In this document: positions 8,426 through 17,223 of the stretch, piece after piece | Layout: each line of letters begins with the position of its first letter | Numbering within the stretch: the first letter of the stretch is position 1 | NCBI GenBank assembly: GCA_958427355.1 | Contig: CAUACA010000008.1 | Span: forward strand, 10,467 to 74,466 | DNA from: an uncultured Collinsella sp. | Lineage (GTDB): Bacteria > Actinomycetota > Coriobacteriia > Coriobacteriales > Coriobacteriaceae | Direction of reading: 5' to 3' | Length of the DNA: 64,000 bases | Position numbers and translations under genes: made by a program | The notes under the pieces: model-generated | Told to the model about the DNA's origin: nothing | The model's input: only the letters and a program-made list of their open reading frames with translations | Database searches by the model: none

Positions 8426-10786
8426 GTGAAGCTCGATACGCTCGAGATTGGAAAGGACGCCGTTGTCGCATCGGTGACATCGGACGACCAGGCACTCCGA
8501 CAACATATTTTGGACATGGGCCTAACACCGGGCACCGAAGTCACCATGATGAAGTACGCCCCCATGGGCGACCCGCTCGAGATTCGCCTGCGTGGCTACG
8601 AGTTGACGCTGCGCAAGGACGATGCCGCACGGATTGAGCTCGTGGGTGTTCACGACACCGATACGGGTCCGCGCGCTAACGCCGCAATCGGCACGACGGA
8701 GCACCCGGCACTCGGCGAGGGGACGTATTCGCCCCGTGCGGCAAAGACGGCCGTGCCCGAGGGCGCACCGCTTCATTTTGCCCTCGCCGGCAACCAAAAC
8801 TGCGGTAAGACCACACTGTTCAACCAGCTGACGGGCTCCAACCAGCACGTTGGTAACTTTCCCGGCGTGACGGTCGACCGCAAGGACGGTACTATCCGCA
8901 ACCACCCCGAGGCGGGCGTTACCGACCTGCCTGGCATCTATTCGCTGTCGCCGTACACGGGCGAAGAGATCGTTAGCCGTCAATTCATCCTTGACGAAAA
9001 CCCCGACGCCATCATCGACATCATCGACGCTACCAACATCGAGCGCAATCTGTACCTGACGCTGCAGCTTATGGAGCTCGACCGCCCCATGGTCATCGCG
9101 CTCAACATGATGGACGAGGTGACGACCAACGGCGGTGCCATTGACGTCAACCTGCTCGAGAGTCTGCTGGGCGTGCCTGTTGTCCCCATTAGCGCTGCCC
9201 GCAACGAGGGTATCGGCGAGCTGGTGGACCATGCCTTGCACGTCGCGCGGTTCCGCGAACGCCCCGGCCGCTTGGACTTCTGCGCACCCGATGGTCCAGA
9301 CGGCGGTGCGCTGCATCGCTGCATCCACGGCATCGCCAACCTTATCGAGGACCATGCCGCGACGGCGCACATTCCCGTGCGTTTTGCGGCGACCAAGCTG
9401 GTTGAGGGCGACGAGCTGGTGACCGAGGTGCTTCACCTGGACCGTAACGAGCTCGACGCTATCGAGCACATCATTACCCAGATGGAGGGCGAGGCCGGCA
9501 CCGACCGCCTGTCCGCGCTGGCCGATATGCGCTTTAGCTTTATCGGCGACGTGTGTGGGCGCTGTGTCGTCAAGCCGCACGAGAGCCGCGAGCACGTGCG
9601 CTCCGTCAAGATCGACCGCATCCTGACAGGTCGTTACACAGCCATTCCGGCGTTCCTGGTGATTATGGGCCTCGTCTTTTGGCTGACGTTTGGCGTGATC
9701 GGCGCGGCGTTGCAGGGACTCATGGAGGACGGCATCGCTGCCGTCATCGCCTCGGCCGATGCGGGCCTCAAGGCGTTCGGCACCAACGACGTGGTGCGCT
9801 CGCTGGCTGTCGACGGCGTGCTTACGGGTGTGGGCAGCGTGCTGACCTTCCTGCCGATTATCGTCGTGCTCTTTTTGTTCCTCTCCATTCTGGAAGACTC
9901 CGGCTACATGGCGCGCGTCGCCTTTGTCATGGATAAGGTGTTGCGTCGCTTTGGCCTGTCGGGCCGCAGCTTTGTGCCCATGCTCGTCGGTTTTGGCTGC
10001 ACCGTGCCGGCTATCATGTCGACCCGTACGCTCCCATCCGAGCACGACCGCAAGATGACGGTCATGCTCACGCCGTTCATGAGCTGCTCGGCCAAGTTGC
10101 CGGTCTACGGTCTGCTGTGCGGGGCGTTTTTCCCACAGGCAACGGTTCCCGCCATGGTCTCGCTCTATCTGATCGGCATTGCGGTTGGCTGTATCGCGGC
10201 TTTGGTGCTCAACCGCACGGCATTTAAGGGCGACCCAGTGCCGTTTATCATGGAGCTCCCCAACTACCGCCTGCCGAGCGTCAAGACGACGGTGATGCTG
10301 GCATGGGATAAGGCCAAGGATTTTATTACCAAGGCCTTTACCATTATCTTTGCCGCTACGGTGGTCATCTGGTTCCTTCAGACGTTCGATATCCGCTTTA
10401 ATGTGGTCGCCGATCAGTCGCAAAGCCTGCTTGCGGGCCTCGGCAGCATCATCGCGCCGGCGCTGGCGCCGCTTGGCTTTGGCGATTGGCGCGCATCCAC
10501 GGCGCTCGTCACCGGACTTATCGCCAAGGAGAGTGTCATCTCGACCCTCACCGTGCTTTTGGGCGCGACCTCGCCCGCGGCACTGTCGACCATGTTTTCG
10601 CCGTTTACCGCCTATGTGTTCCTGGTCTTTACGCTGCTGTACCCGCCCTGCGTGGCGGCCATCGGCGCCGTCAGGAGCGAGTTGGGCGCGCGCTATGCCG
10701 TTGCCGTGTTCGCGTTTCAAGTGGCGGTCGCCTGGATCGTGGCGTTTGTCGTGCATTCGGCGGGCATATTGCTGGGGTTGGCTTAG
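8426..10786 (+). CDS. feoB: Ferrous iron transporter, FeoA-FeoB fusion
   Basis: 786 residues from the GTG at 8426 (GGGAGG 9 bases upstream). Residues 1-75 are a FeoA-type SH3 domain (ILDMGLTPGTEV, LRGYELTLRKDDA). After a linker of about 40 residues, FeoB follows: G1 loop GNQNCGKTT (122-130), G3 DLPGIYSLSPYT, G4-type NMMDEV, then the helical region and a membrane part with the gate motifs GCTVPAIMSTRTL and KESVISTLTVLLG. It imports Fe(II) across the cytoplasmic membrane. Fusion of FeoA to FeoB is known in several anaerobes. The upstream region carries possible metal-repressor sites. Confidence 0.95.
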   Translation: MKLDTLEIGKDAVVASVTSDDQALRQHILDMGLTPGTEVTMMKYAPMGDPLEIRLRGYELTLRKDDAARIELVGVHDTDTGPRANAAIGTTEHPALGEGTYSPRAAKTAVPEGAPLHFALAGNQNCGKTTLFNQLTGSNQHVGNFPGVTVDRKDGTIRNHPEAGVTDLPGIYSLSPYTGEEIVSRQFILDENPDAIIDIIDATNIERNLYLTLQLMELDRPMVIALNMMDEVTTNGGAIDVNLLESLLGVPVVPISAARNEGIGELVDHALHVARFRERPGRLDFCAPDGPDGGALHRCIHGIANLIEDHAATAHIPVRFAATKLVEGDELVTEVLHLDRNELDAIEHIITQMEGEAGTDRLSALADMRFSFIGDVCGRCVVKPHESREHVRSVKIDRILTGRYTAIPAFLVIMGLVFWLTFGVIGAALQGLMEDGIAAVIASADAGLKAFGTNDVVRSLAVDGVLTGVGSVLTFLPIIVVLFLFLSILEDSGYMARVAFVMDKVLRRFGLSGRSFVPMLVGFGCTVPAIMSTRTLPSEHDRKMTVMLTPFMSCSAKLPVYGLLCGAFFPQATVPAMVSLYLIGIAVGCIAALVLNRTAFKGDPVPFIMELPNYRLPSVKTTVMLAWDKAKDFITKAFTIIFAATVVIWFLQTFDIRFNVVADQSQSLLAGLGSIIAPALAPLGFGDWRASTALVTGLIAKESVISTLTVLLGATSPAALSTMFSPFTAYVFLVFTLLYPPCVAAIGAVRSELGARYAVAVFAFQVAVAWIVAFVVHSAGILLGLA

Positions 10787-10827
10787 TTATTTATTGACGG
10801 CGCAACCTCTGTGTATCGAATTGTTTC

Positions 10828-10860
10828 GGTCCCGTGTCCGTTACTGACGGATGCGGGACC
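10828..10860 (+). terminator. Hairpin after feoAB
   Basis: Arms GGTCCCG and CGGGACC plus an inner pairing CCG/CGG form a stem 41 bases after the feoAB stop. The following GTTGCTATAT is a weak T tract, so termination is possible but unproven. Confidence 0.45.
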
Positions 10861-10873
10861 GTTGCTATATAAT
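10844..10873 (+). promoter_or_regulatory. Promoter of the MFS gene
   Basis: CTGACG (10844-10849), 18-base spacer, TATAAT (10868-10873), 34 bases before the start codon. The -35 element lies inside the preceding hairpin. Confidence 0.5.
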
Positions 10874-10906
10874 CGCCTCCGCTCAAAATGATTGGAGATG
10901 TTATAT

Positions 10907-12103
10907 ATGAGTCAGGCAAGGCAAGACGGCATCACGCTCAGGCAGTGGCTCCCACTCGTCGGGCTCACCTGCTGTGCGTTCGTGTTCAACACGTCGGAGT
11001 TTATGCCCATCGGCCTTTTGACTGATATCGCCGCGTCGTTCTCGCTCACCGAGGCCCAGGCGGGCATCATGATCTCGGTCTATGCCTGGGGCGTCATGCT
11101 GCTGTCGTTGCCGCTCATGGTGTTCGCTTCGCGTTTCGAGTTTAAGCGGATGCTGCTGGGCGTGCTTGCCGTGTTCTCGCTCGGTCAGTTCCTGTCCGCT
11201 GTGGCGCCGACCTATCCCATCCTGGTCTGCGCGCGCCTGGTGGTCGCTTGCGCACATGCCGTGTTCTGGTCAGTCGCCTCGATTATGGCCTCGCGCCTGG
11301 TCGACACTCGCCACGGCGCGCTCGCCATCAGCATGATCGCCACGGGCTCCTCCATCGCACAGATCTTCGGCCTGCCGCTCGGCCGCGCCATTGGCCTGGC
11401 CGTGGGCTGGCGTATGACGTTTGCCGTGGTCGGGGGCCTCTCAGCCATCGCGGCCGTCTACCAGGCAGCGGTGTTCCCGGCCATGCCGGCGGGTGAGCGC
11501 TTTACCGTCAAACAGCTGCCCGAGCTGCTCAAGAACCCGCTCCTCATCGCGCTCTACGCAGTCACGGTCTTCATGGCGACCGGCTATTACGCAAGCTACA
11601 GCTATATCGAGCCTTTCCTGGCTCAGGTCGCCCATGTCGACGCAAGCGCTATCACCATAACGCTGACGGCGTTCGGCTGCTCCGGTCTGCTCGGAAGCTG
11701 GCTGTTTGGCCGACTGTTCGATGGGCATCGCTTCCCGTTCTTGGCTATCACGCTCTCCGGCGTGCCGGTGGCCCTGCTGCTCATGGGGCCGGCCGCATCG
11801 TCGCTCGTGACAGTGCTTGCCGTCTGCGCACTGTGGGGTTGCTGCGCCACGGCCTTTAACGTGGCGTTTCAGGCCGAGCTCATCAAGCACACGTCGGCAG
11901 ATTCATCGGCCGTCGCCATGTCGATCTTCTCGGGCCTGTTTAACCTCGGTATTGGCACGGGTACCGCGATCGGCGGCGCCGTGGTTTCGGGTCCCGGTAT
12001 CGCCTGGATCGGCTGCGCGGGTGGCGCAATCGCCGCCGTGGGCGTCATCCTCGCTATCACAGTGATGTTCCCGGCCATACGCCGCGCAAAGCCTGTCGCC
12101 TAA
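10907..12103 (+). CDS. MFS transporter, DHA1 family (sugar/drug efflux)
   Basis: 398 residues from the ATG at 10907 (GGAG 9 bases upstream; two alternative starts lie at 10892 and 10898). About 12 hydrophobic segments; the first ends in NTSEFMPIGLLTDIA, a signature of the DHA1 group that includes SotB/AraJ-like sugar exporters and chloramphenicol exporters. It probably uses the proton gradient to export a small molecule. The substrate cannot be told. Confidence 0.85.
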   Translation: MSQARQDGITLRQWLPLVGLTCCAFVFNTSEFMPIGLLTDIAASFSLTEAQAGIMISVYAWGVMLLSLPLMVFASRFEFKRMLLGVLAVFSLGQFLSAVAPTYPILVCARLVVACAHAVFWSVASIMASRLVDTRHGALAISMIATGSSIAQIFGLPLGRAIGLAVGWRMTFAVVGGLSAIAAVYQAAVFPAMPAGERFTVKQLPELLKNPLLIALYAVTVFMATGYYASYSYIEPFLAQVAHVDASAITITLTAFGCSGLLGSWLFGRLFDGHRFPFLAITLSGVPVALLLMGPAASSLVTVLAVCALWGCCATAFNVAFQAELIKHTSADSSAVAMSIFSGLFNLGIGTGTAIGGAVVSGPGIAWIGCAGGAIAAVGVILAITVMFPAIRRAKPVA

Positions 12104-12118
12104 TCACGTTCCCTCATC

Positions 12119-12190
12119 AGTTGCGGTGGAATAGTTCCTGTTTAAGGCCTCTGAAGGCCCAAGCAGGAACTATTCCACCGCAACTTATTT
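12119..12190 (+). repeat. Hairpin repeat 'TTGCGGTGGAATAGTTCC', copy B; probable terminator
   Basis: Arms AGTTGCGGTGGAATAGTTCC and GGAACTATTCCACCGCAACT pair perfectly; the loop itself folds (GGCCT/AGGCC). The tail TTATTTT suggests it terminates the MFS gene. Arms match copy A at 7982-8055 while loops differ. Confidence 0.75.
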
Positions 12191-12256
12191 TGGGGAAGAG
12201 GATACAAGCCGGGCATACAATGGATGTCGTTGTGTTGCGTTTACCGGGAGGTTGCT

Positions 12257-13633
12257 ATGTGGGCATACGAGACGACGTTCTACCAGATCTATCCGCTGGG
12301 CTTTTGCGGAGCTCCGCGCGAAAACGCCGCCCCCGTTGCCGAGGATGAACTATCCCAAGCTGCCGGCGACGCGCCCAACCCCGATGCTCCCATTATGAAA
12401 ATCGCTCAATGGGCCGACTACCTGCAGGAACTTGGCATTGGCGCCGTGCTCATCAACCCGCCGCTCGAGTCCGATAGCCATGGCTACGACACGCGCAGCC
12501 TGCACCATATAGACCGTCGCCTGGGTGGGGACGCCGATTTTGCTGCCGTATGCGAGACACTGCACGCCCACGGTATCCGTGTGGTGCTCGATGCCGTCTT
12601 TAACCACGTTGGTCGCGGTTTTTGGGCCTTCCGCGACGTGCAGAAGCGCAAGTGGGAATCGCCCTACAAGGATTGGTTCCACATCAGCTTTGACGGTGAC
12701 TCGTGCTACGGCGACGGCTTTTGGTACGAGGGCTGGGAGGGCCATTTTGAGCTTGTGAAGCTCAACCTGCAAAACCCCGCCGTGGTCGATTACCTGCTTG
12801 AGTCTGTGCGTCACTGGGCCGAGGTCTTTGGCGTCGACGGTCTGCGCCTGGACGTCGCCTATATGCTCGACCGCGACTTTATGCGCCGCCTGCATACTTT
12901 TACCCGTGAGCTCAAGCCCGACTTTGTGCTGATTGGTGAGACGCTCCACGGCGACTACAACCAGATCGTCAACGACGAGATGCTCGACTCCTGCACCAAC
13001 TACGAGTGCTACAAGGGCCTGTACTCCAGCTTTAACTCGGTCAACATGTTCGAGATCGCCCATTCGTTGCACCGCCAGTTTGGCGGCGACCCGTGGTGCA
13101 TCTACCGCGGCAAACACCTGCTGTCGTTTGTTGACAACCACGATGTGCCGCGCCTGGCGAGCATCCTGACGGACAAGTCCTGCCTGTGCCCCGCCTACGG
13201 CATGCTCTTTGGTATGCCGGGCATTCCATGCGTCTACTACGGCAGCGAGTGGGGGATTACTGGCGAAAAGGGCGGCCCCGATGGCGATTGGGCGCTACGT
13301 CCTGCGCTCGATGAGCCTGCGCCCAACGAGCTGACGGCCTTCATCAAGCAGCTCGCGCACCTGCACTCGACAGACGGTGCGGCGGCCCGTGCTCTCAACT
13401 ACGGTGCCTATCGCAACGTGGTGATCCAGAATAAGCAGCTGCTGTTTGAGCGCGCCTGCGACGACGCGACGGTGCTCGTGGCGGTCAATGCCGTGAACGA
13501 GCCCTATACCTTTGGAGCCGGCGAACTCAACGGCTCCTTCGTCGACCTACTTGCCGACGATGCTCCCACGGTCGAGCTGACGGGTACCCTTGAGCTTGCA
13601 CCCTACGAGGTGCGCTATCTGCTGAGGGCCTAG
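12257..13633 (+). CDS. GH13 alpha-amylase family glycoside hydrolase
   Basis: 458 residues from the ATG at 12257 (GGGAGG 5 bases upstream). The four GH13 regions are present: DAVFNHVG (112-119), GLRLDVAYM with nucleophile Asp199, LIGETLHG with acid Glu228, and FVDNHDVPR with Asp296. The family splits alpha-glucosidic bonds; the short length, missing signal peptide and N-terminal start directly in the barrel suggest a cytoplasmic maltodextrin- or trehalose-type enzyme. It is 3 bases upstream of the next gene, so both are probably co-transcribed. Confidence 0.92.
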   Translation: MWAYETTFYQIYPLGFCGAPRENAAPVAEDELSQAAGDAPNPDAPIMKIAQWADYLQELGIGAVLINPPLESDSHGYDTRSLHHIDRRLGGDADFAAVCETLHAHGIRVVLDAVFNHVGRGFWAFRDVQKRKWESPYKDWFHISFDGDSCYGDGFWYEGWEGHFELVKLNLQNPAVVDYLLESVRHWAEVFGVDGLRLDVAYMLDRDFMRRLHTFTRELKPDFVLIGETLHGDYNQIVNDEMLDSCTNYECYKGLYSSFNSVNMFEIAHSLHRQFGGDPWCIYRGKHLLSFVDNHDVPRLASILTDKSCLCPAYGMLFGMPGIPCVYYGSEWGITGEKGGPDGDWALRPALDEPAPNELTAFIKQLAHLHSTDGAAARALNYGAYRNVVIQNKQLLFERACDDATVLVAVNAVNEPYTFGAGELNGSFVDLLADDAPTVELTGTLELAPYEVRYLLRA

Positions 13634-13636
13634 CTC

Positions 13637-14200
13637 GTGGCCGTGTCTGACGAGGGCTATCAGCATATTGAGCATGGGTTTGAACCCGTGTTTGACGAGC
13701 GCTCGCGCGTTTTGGTACTGGGGTCGTTTCCCTCGGTGCTTTCGCGTGCCAATGATTTTTATTACGGCAACCCCCAGAATCGCTTTTGGCGCGTGATGGC
13801 CGCGTGCCTCGGTGTGCCTGTGCCACCCAACGAGGGCGACCCTTTGGCAGGTGGTGAGCCCGCGACGCTCGATGCTTCCATTGCCGCCAAGCGGGTCATG
13901 CTGCTGAACGGCGGCGTGGCCCTGTGGGATGCAATCGAGAGCTGCGACATTAAGGGCTCGAGCGACGCGAGCATTCGCAACGTTGTGCCGGCACATATCG
14001 AGCGCATTACCGATGCCGCGCCGATCGAGGTCGTTGTCTGTAACGGCGGTACGGCAGGGCGACTCTACAAACGCTACTTGCAAGATCGGACGGGGCTGCC
14101 TGCCATTGTCCTGCCCTCGACAAGTCCTGCCAATGCCGCCTGGCGCCTGGAACGTCTTGTTGAGCGTTGGCACGAAGCCGTTGACTGGGGCGCTCTGTAA
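13637..14200 (+). CDS. DNA-deoxyinosine glycosylase (uracil-DNA glycosylase superfamily)
   Basis: 187 residues from a GTG at 13637, 3 bases after the amylase stop. The N-terminal LVLGSFPSVLSRANDFYYG followed by NPQNRFWRVMA is the hallmark of the hypoxanthine-DNA glycosylase group within the UDG superfamily; LPSTSPANA near the C-terminus is the second active-site loop. Such enzymes remove deaminated adenine from DNA. The amylase neighbour looks functionally unrelated. Confidence 0.85.
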   Translation: MAVSDEGYQHIEHGFEPVFDERSRVLVLGSFPSVLSRANDFYYGNPQNRFWRVMAACLGVPVPPNEGDPLAGGEPATLDASIAAKRVMLLNGGVALWDAIESCDIKGSSDASIRNVVPAHIERITDAAPIEVVVCNGGTAGRLYKRYLQDRTGLPAIVLPSTSPANAAWRLERLVERWHEAVDWGAL

Positions 14201-14201
14201 T

Positions 14202-14861
14202 TTAGATATCTGATTGGGCGCGGGTGCCGAGGCGTTTCATGATGGCATGCCAGATCGGTGCAGGCAGCGCGGGCTTGACGCGCACCATGCCGTCGGTATC
14301 GACGCTACCGGCATTGCCACCGCCAAGCAGCTGCGCATGTTCAATGGAGCAGCCCATGCGTACAGCGCCCACAAGCTCATCCATCGCTTCCGAAAATGGC
14401 CGACGCAAGAGGCCCATACGCGGGGAGTGGCGAAGTGCTGCGATGCCGCTGCCGGCACAGATGACAACGCCGTCGCACCATGGCAGGTCACGTAGAAGAC
14501 ATGCCCGATACAGGCGGTCGAGGGCTTCGTCCGCCTGCTTGGTGTTTTTGGACAGGGCCTGAACGACGACATAGACGCGCGCGTCTGTATTCTTAAAGCG
14601 ATCGAGTATCTGCTCGACAGCGATCATAGCCTCATCGTCAAATGCATCATCAACAGCAAGCACCATGCCATCGACTGCACCGGCATCATCTGCCTTCAAG
14701 TCAACCGGGTGGGGGAGTACGGTGTCGGAAAGCCGGGCATAGGCCGCGATGGCATCTTGCAGGTCCCAGAGCAAAAACTCAAGATCGGAGCTATTGGGAA
14801 TGCTGATATACGCAATGGTTTGCAGCGTTTTTGGTACATCGCCGCGTGCGGTCGTCTCCAT
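14202..14861 (-). CDS. Hypothetical protein
   Basis: 219 residues, not recognised. It is a soluble alternating alpha/beta-looking protein: IAYISIPNSSDLEFLLWDLQ, VDGMVLAVDDAF, ARVYVVVQAL, CDGVVICAGSG, then a GGGN and a C-terminal KPALPAPIWHAIMKRLG. The pattern of beta strands ending in small residues recalls flavodoxin-like or Rossmann folds, but I see no diagnostic motif. It converges with the glycosylase gene (one base apart) and diverges from the aminotransferase. Confidence 0.7.
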   Translation of the reverse strand: METTARGDVPKTLQTIAYISIPNSSDLEFLLWDLQDAIAAYARLSDTVLPHPVDLKADDAGAVDGMVLAVDDAFDDEAMIAVEQILDRFKNTDARVYVVVQALSKNTKQADEALDRLYRACLLRDLPWCDGVVICAGSGIAALRHSPRMGLLRRPFSEAMDELVGAVRMGCSIEHAQLLGGGNAGSVDTDGMVRVKPALPAPIWHAIMKRLGTRAQSDI

Positions 14862-14954
14862 GCCGCCTCCTTTCCGGTTGGTTTCCGTTTAGGTTACACC
14901 GTCTGGCGGCGCCTAGCCGCGCTATCCTAGTGCAACCCTTACGAAAGGAACGCC

Positions 14955-16091
14955 ATGCGCCTGCCCATGAATACTTCGCTTGCCACGCTCAAGCCCTCCG
15001 GCATCCGCCGAATCAACGCGCTCGCCGCCCAGCATCCGGGATGCATTGCGCTTGCGCTCGGCGAGCCTGATTTTTCCACGCCCGACGTGATTAGCGCCGA
15101 GGTGACCGCCGCGCTGGACCGCGGTGACACGCATTATCCGCCCAACAACGGTCGCCCTGCCCTGCGCGAGGCGCTGTCCGCATATATGGGCGACGCGGGC
15201 CTTTCGTTTTCTGCTGACGAGGTCATCCTGACCGATGGTGCGACTGAGGCCCTGTCGGCTACGTTTATGGCTATGCTCAACCCCGGCGACGAGGTTATCA
15301 TCCCCACGCCGGCTTTTGGTTTGTACGAGAGCATCGTCGTGGCCAACCATGCCAAGGCGGTCTTTTTGGATACGGAGCCCGCGCAATTCCAGATTGACGA
15401 GGAAGCGCTTCGCGCCTGTGTGACCCCGGCGACCAAGGCTATCGTCATCTGCTCGCCCAACAATCCTACGGGCTGCATCCTCGACGCGGCATCGCTCGAC
15501 GCCGTGGCGCGCGTGGCGGAGCAGGCGGGCATCTACGTAGTCTGCGACGACGTATATAACCGCCTGGTCTATGTAGACGGCTACGAGCGCTTCGCCCAGC
15601 GACACCCGGAGCTTCGCGAGCAGACGTTCGTCATCGAGAGCTTCTCCAAGCCCTGGGCTATGACTGGCTGGCGTTTGGGCTGGCTCACAGCCGCAGCCCC
15701 CGTCATCGCCGAGATTGCCAAGGCTCACCAATACTTAGTATCGAGTGCCGTCTCCTTTGAGATGGACGCCGCAGCCCGAGCCCTCACCGTCGACCCAGCC
15801 CCCATGCTCAAAGTCTACCGAGCCCGCCGCGAACGCGTACTCGCAGCCTTAAACGTCATGGACCTCGACGTGGTAGAGCCCGCAGGAGCCTTCTACGCTT
15901 TCCCCAGCATCAAACAGTACGGCCTAACCAGCGAAGACTTCTGCATCAAAGCCATCAAAGAAGCAAATGTAGCCCTAGTCCCGGGCGACTGTTTCGGCAC
16001 CGAAGGTCACGTCCGCCTCAGCTATTGCGTTTCCGACAAGGATTTGGACGAAGGTCTCCGCCGCCTGTCCAACTTCGTGTCAACCCTATAG
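14955..16091 (+). CDS. Pyridoxal phosphate aminotransferase, class I/II (aspartate aminotransferase-like)
   Basis: 378 residues; ATG preceded by GAAAGGA. It has the substrate region ALGEPDFSTP, the cofactor-contact SPNNPTG (168-174), DDVYNRLVY, and the Schiff-base lysine in SFSKPWAMTGWRLGW (Lys232). It transfers amino groups between an amino acid and a keto acid; the specificity is not evident. The last third of the gene (from about 15740) uses many A-ending codons (AAA, GAA, GTA, CTA, GCA), unlike the first two thirds. A long inverted-repeat element begins 59 bases downstream. Confidence 0.9.
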   Translation: MRLPMNTSLATLKPSGIRRINALAAQHPGCIALALGEPDFSTPDVISAEVTAALDRGDTHYPPNNGRPALREALSAYMGDAGLSFSADEVILTDGATEALSATFMAMLNPGDEVIIPTPAFGLYESIVVANHAKAVFLDTEPAQFQIDEEALRACVTPATKAIVICSPNNPTGCILDAASLDAVARVAEQAGIYVVCDDVYNRLVYVDGYERFAQRHPELREQTFVIESFSKPWAMTGWRLGWLTAAAPVIAEIAKAHQYLVSSAVSFEMDAAARALTVDPAPMLKVYRARRERVLAALNVMDLDVVEPAGAFYAFPSIKQYGLTSEDFCIKAIKEANVALVPGDCFGTEGHVRLSYCVSDKDLDEGLRRLSNFVSTL

Positions 16092-16149
16092 CCCACCGGG
16101 ACCCAAAACCATCAGCCCACCGACCCAAGCATTATGAGTGGGGCGCGCC

Positions 16150-16360
16150 GGCCAACGGAAAACCGGGCTGCCCCATAGTTGACGCAGGCCGCGCCGCCGA
16201 AGGCCAGGCGCAAGGTTTTCGTAGATTCCGCACGAGCCGAAGGCCACTTAATGTGGCCTTCGTGCGAGCCCAGGACTTGACCGAGCGAAAACCTTGCGCC
16301 TGGCCTTCGGCGGAGCGTGCCGGATGGTGGAATTGTGTGCAGCCCGGTTTTCCGTTGACC
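16150..16360. repeat. Long inverted-repeat element, copy 1 (before rplJ)
   Basis: Nested perfect arms: 16150-16171 with 16339-16360 (22 bp, one mismatch) and 16195-16221 with 16286-16312 (27 bp). The centre holds TTCCGCACG, an inner stem GAAGGCCAC-TTAAT-GTGGCCTTC, and AGGACTTGACCGAGC. Copies 2 (29169-29309) and 3 (46446-46584) share the centre but have other arm sequences. The right arm contains the -35 element of the rplJ promoter. Similarity between the flanks extends outward, with decay, to about 16125 and 16390. Confidence 0.85.
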
Positions 16361-16383
16361 GACGCCGGGGTCCCCGCCATAAT
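16355..16383 (+). promoter_or_regulatory. Promoter of the rplJ-rplL operon
   Basis: TTGACC (16355-16360), 17-base spacer, CATAAT (16378-16383). It lies at the right end of the inverted-repeat element and directly before the L10 leader. Confidence 0.7.
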
Positions 16384-16389
16384 ACTCTC

Positions 16390-16534
16390 GGTTCACGCAC
16401 GAATCCGCTGCCAGAGACAGCCGGTGCAAACGGGCATCGCCCGCGAGCTTAATGGGATATCCCGCCAGCCGAGGTGGTCGAGTAGATATGTCTTCTCGCC
16501 CCCGTCGCTCATGCAGCGCGGGGGCTTTCTTTTT
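16390..16534 (+). ncRNA. Ribosomal protein L10 leader RNA with attenuator
   Basis: The leader shows the typical L10-leader order: GACAGCCGGTGC, then GCTTAATGGG, then CCCGCCAGCCGAGGTGG, which builds the L10(L12)4-binding site (a mimic of the 23S rRNA site). It is followed by a stem GCCCCCG/CGGGGGC (16498-16525) and TTTCTTTTT, an intrinsic terminator. In this family excess L10-L12 complex binds the leader and favours termination. Confidence 0.85.
16498..16534 (+). terminator. Attenuator of the L10 leader
   Basis: Seven-base G/C stem with a 14-base loop and the T tract TTTCTTTTT, located 66 bases before the rplJ start. Part of the L10 leader. Confidence 0.8.
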
Positions 16535-16599
16535 GGACATGCCCCCGTCACGTCCTTGTGGCGGACCGTGCCCGGAAAGAATTCGAGGAGGTGTAATTC

Positions 16600-17121
16600 A
16601 TGCCCCAGCAGTACAAAATCGACAAGGTTGCAGAGATCGAGTCCCGTATCGCCGAGAACGCCGGTCTGTTCGTCGTCAACTACAACGGTCTGACGGTTAA
16701 GCAGGCTCAGGAGCTGCGTCATCAGCTTCGCGAGTGCGGCGCCGAGATGAAGGTCTACAAGAACAACCTGGTCAAGATCGCTCTCAAGAACCAGGAGCAG
16801 CCCGAGCTCGACGAGATTCTCGCCGGCCCCGTCGCTTATGTGTTCTACGAGTCCGAGCCGGTCGAGGCCGCTAAGGCCCTTAAGGACTTCTCCGCTCAGT
16901 CCAAGGGCGTCCTTGAGATCAAGGGCGGTATCTCCGACGGCAAGGCCGTTTCCGCTGATGATGTTAAGGCTATCGCCGAGCTGCCCACCAAGGATCAGCT
17001 TCTCGGCCAGATCGCCGGTCTCATCTCCGGTTTCGCTCGCGACATCGCTGTCTGCGTCAACGGCGTTTCCTCTGGTCTCGCTCGTTCGATCCAGCAGGTC
17101 TCCGAGCAGAAGGCAGCCTAG
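16600..17121 (+). CDS. rplJ: 50S ribosomal protein L10
   Basis: 173 residues, start ATG with GAGGAGG upstream. It builds the base of the L12 stalk. Recognised by VAEIESRIAENAGLFVVNY at the N-terminus, LRECGAEMKVYKNNLVKIAL, and the C-terminal helix that binds L12 dimers. First gene of a two-gene operon controlled by the L10 leader. Confidence 0.97.
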   Translation: MPQQYKIDKVAEIESRIAENAGLFVVNYNGLTVKQAQELRHQLRECGAEMKVYKNNLVKIALKNQEQPELDEILAGPVAYVFYESEPVEAAKALKDFSAQSKGVLEIKGGISDGKAVSADDVKAIAELPTKDQLLGQIAGLISGFARDIAVCVNGVSSGLARSIQQVSEQKAA

Positions 17122-17223
17122 TCGCTGTTTTCACCTGCGGCGGCAACGCCGCACCTCTGGCGCATTCGCGCTGTGTTTTAACTGATCTCCGTGCACAGAC
17201 ACGGAAACCGAAAGGACTTAGAA

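Noticed and set aside
8522..10756. 744-codon minus-strand open frame
   Set aside because: Antisense to feoAB; His/Asp/Arg-rich composition typical of a codon-bias shadow.
7982..12190. CRISPR array
   Set aside because: The repeats are only hairpin pairs and a short tandem array without regular unique spacers; no cas gene is present.
16395..16534. Leader before rplJ as a novel riboswitch
   Set aside because: Its order of conserved segments fits the known L10 leader.
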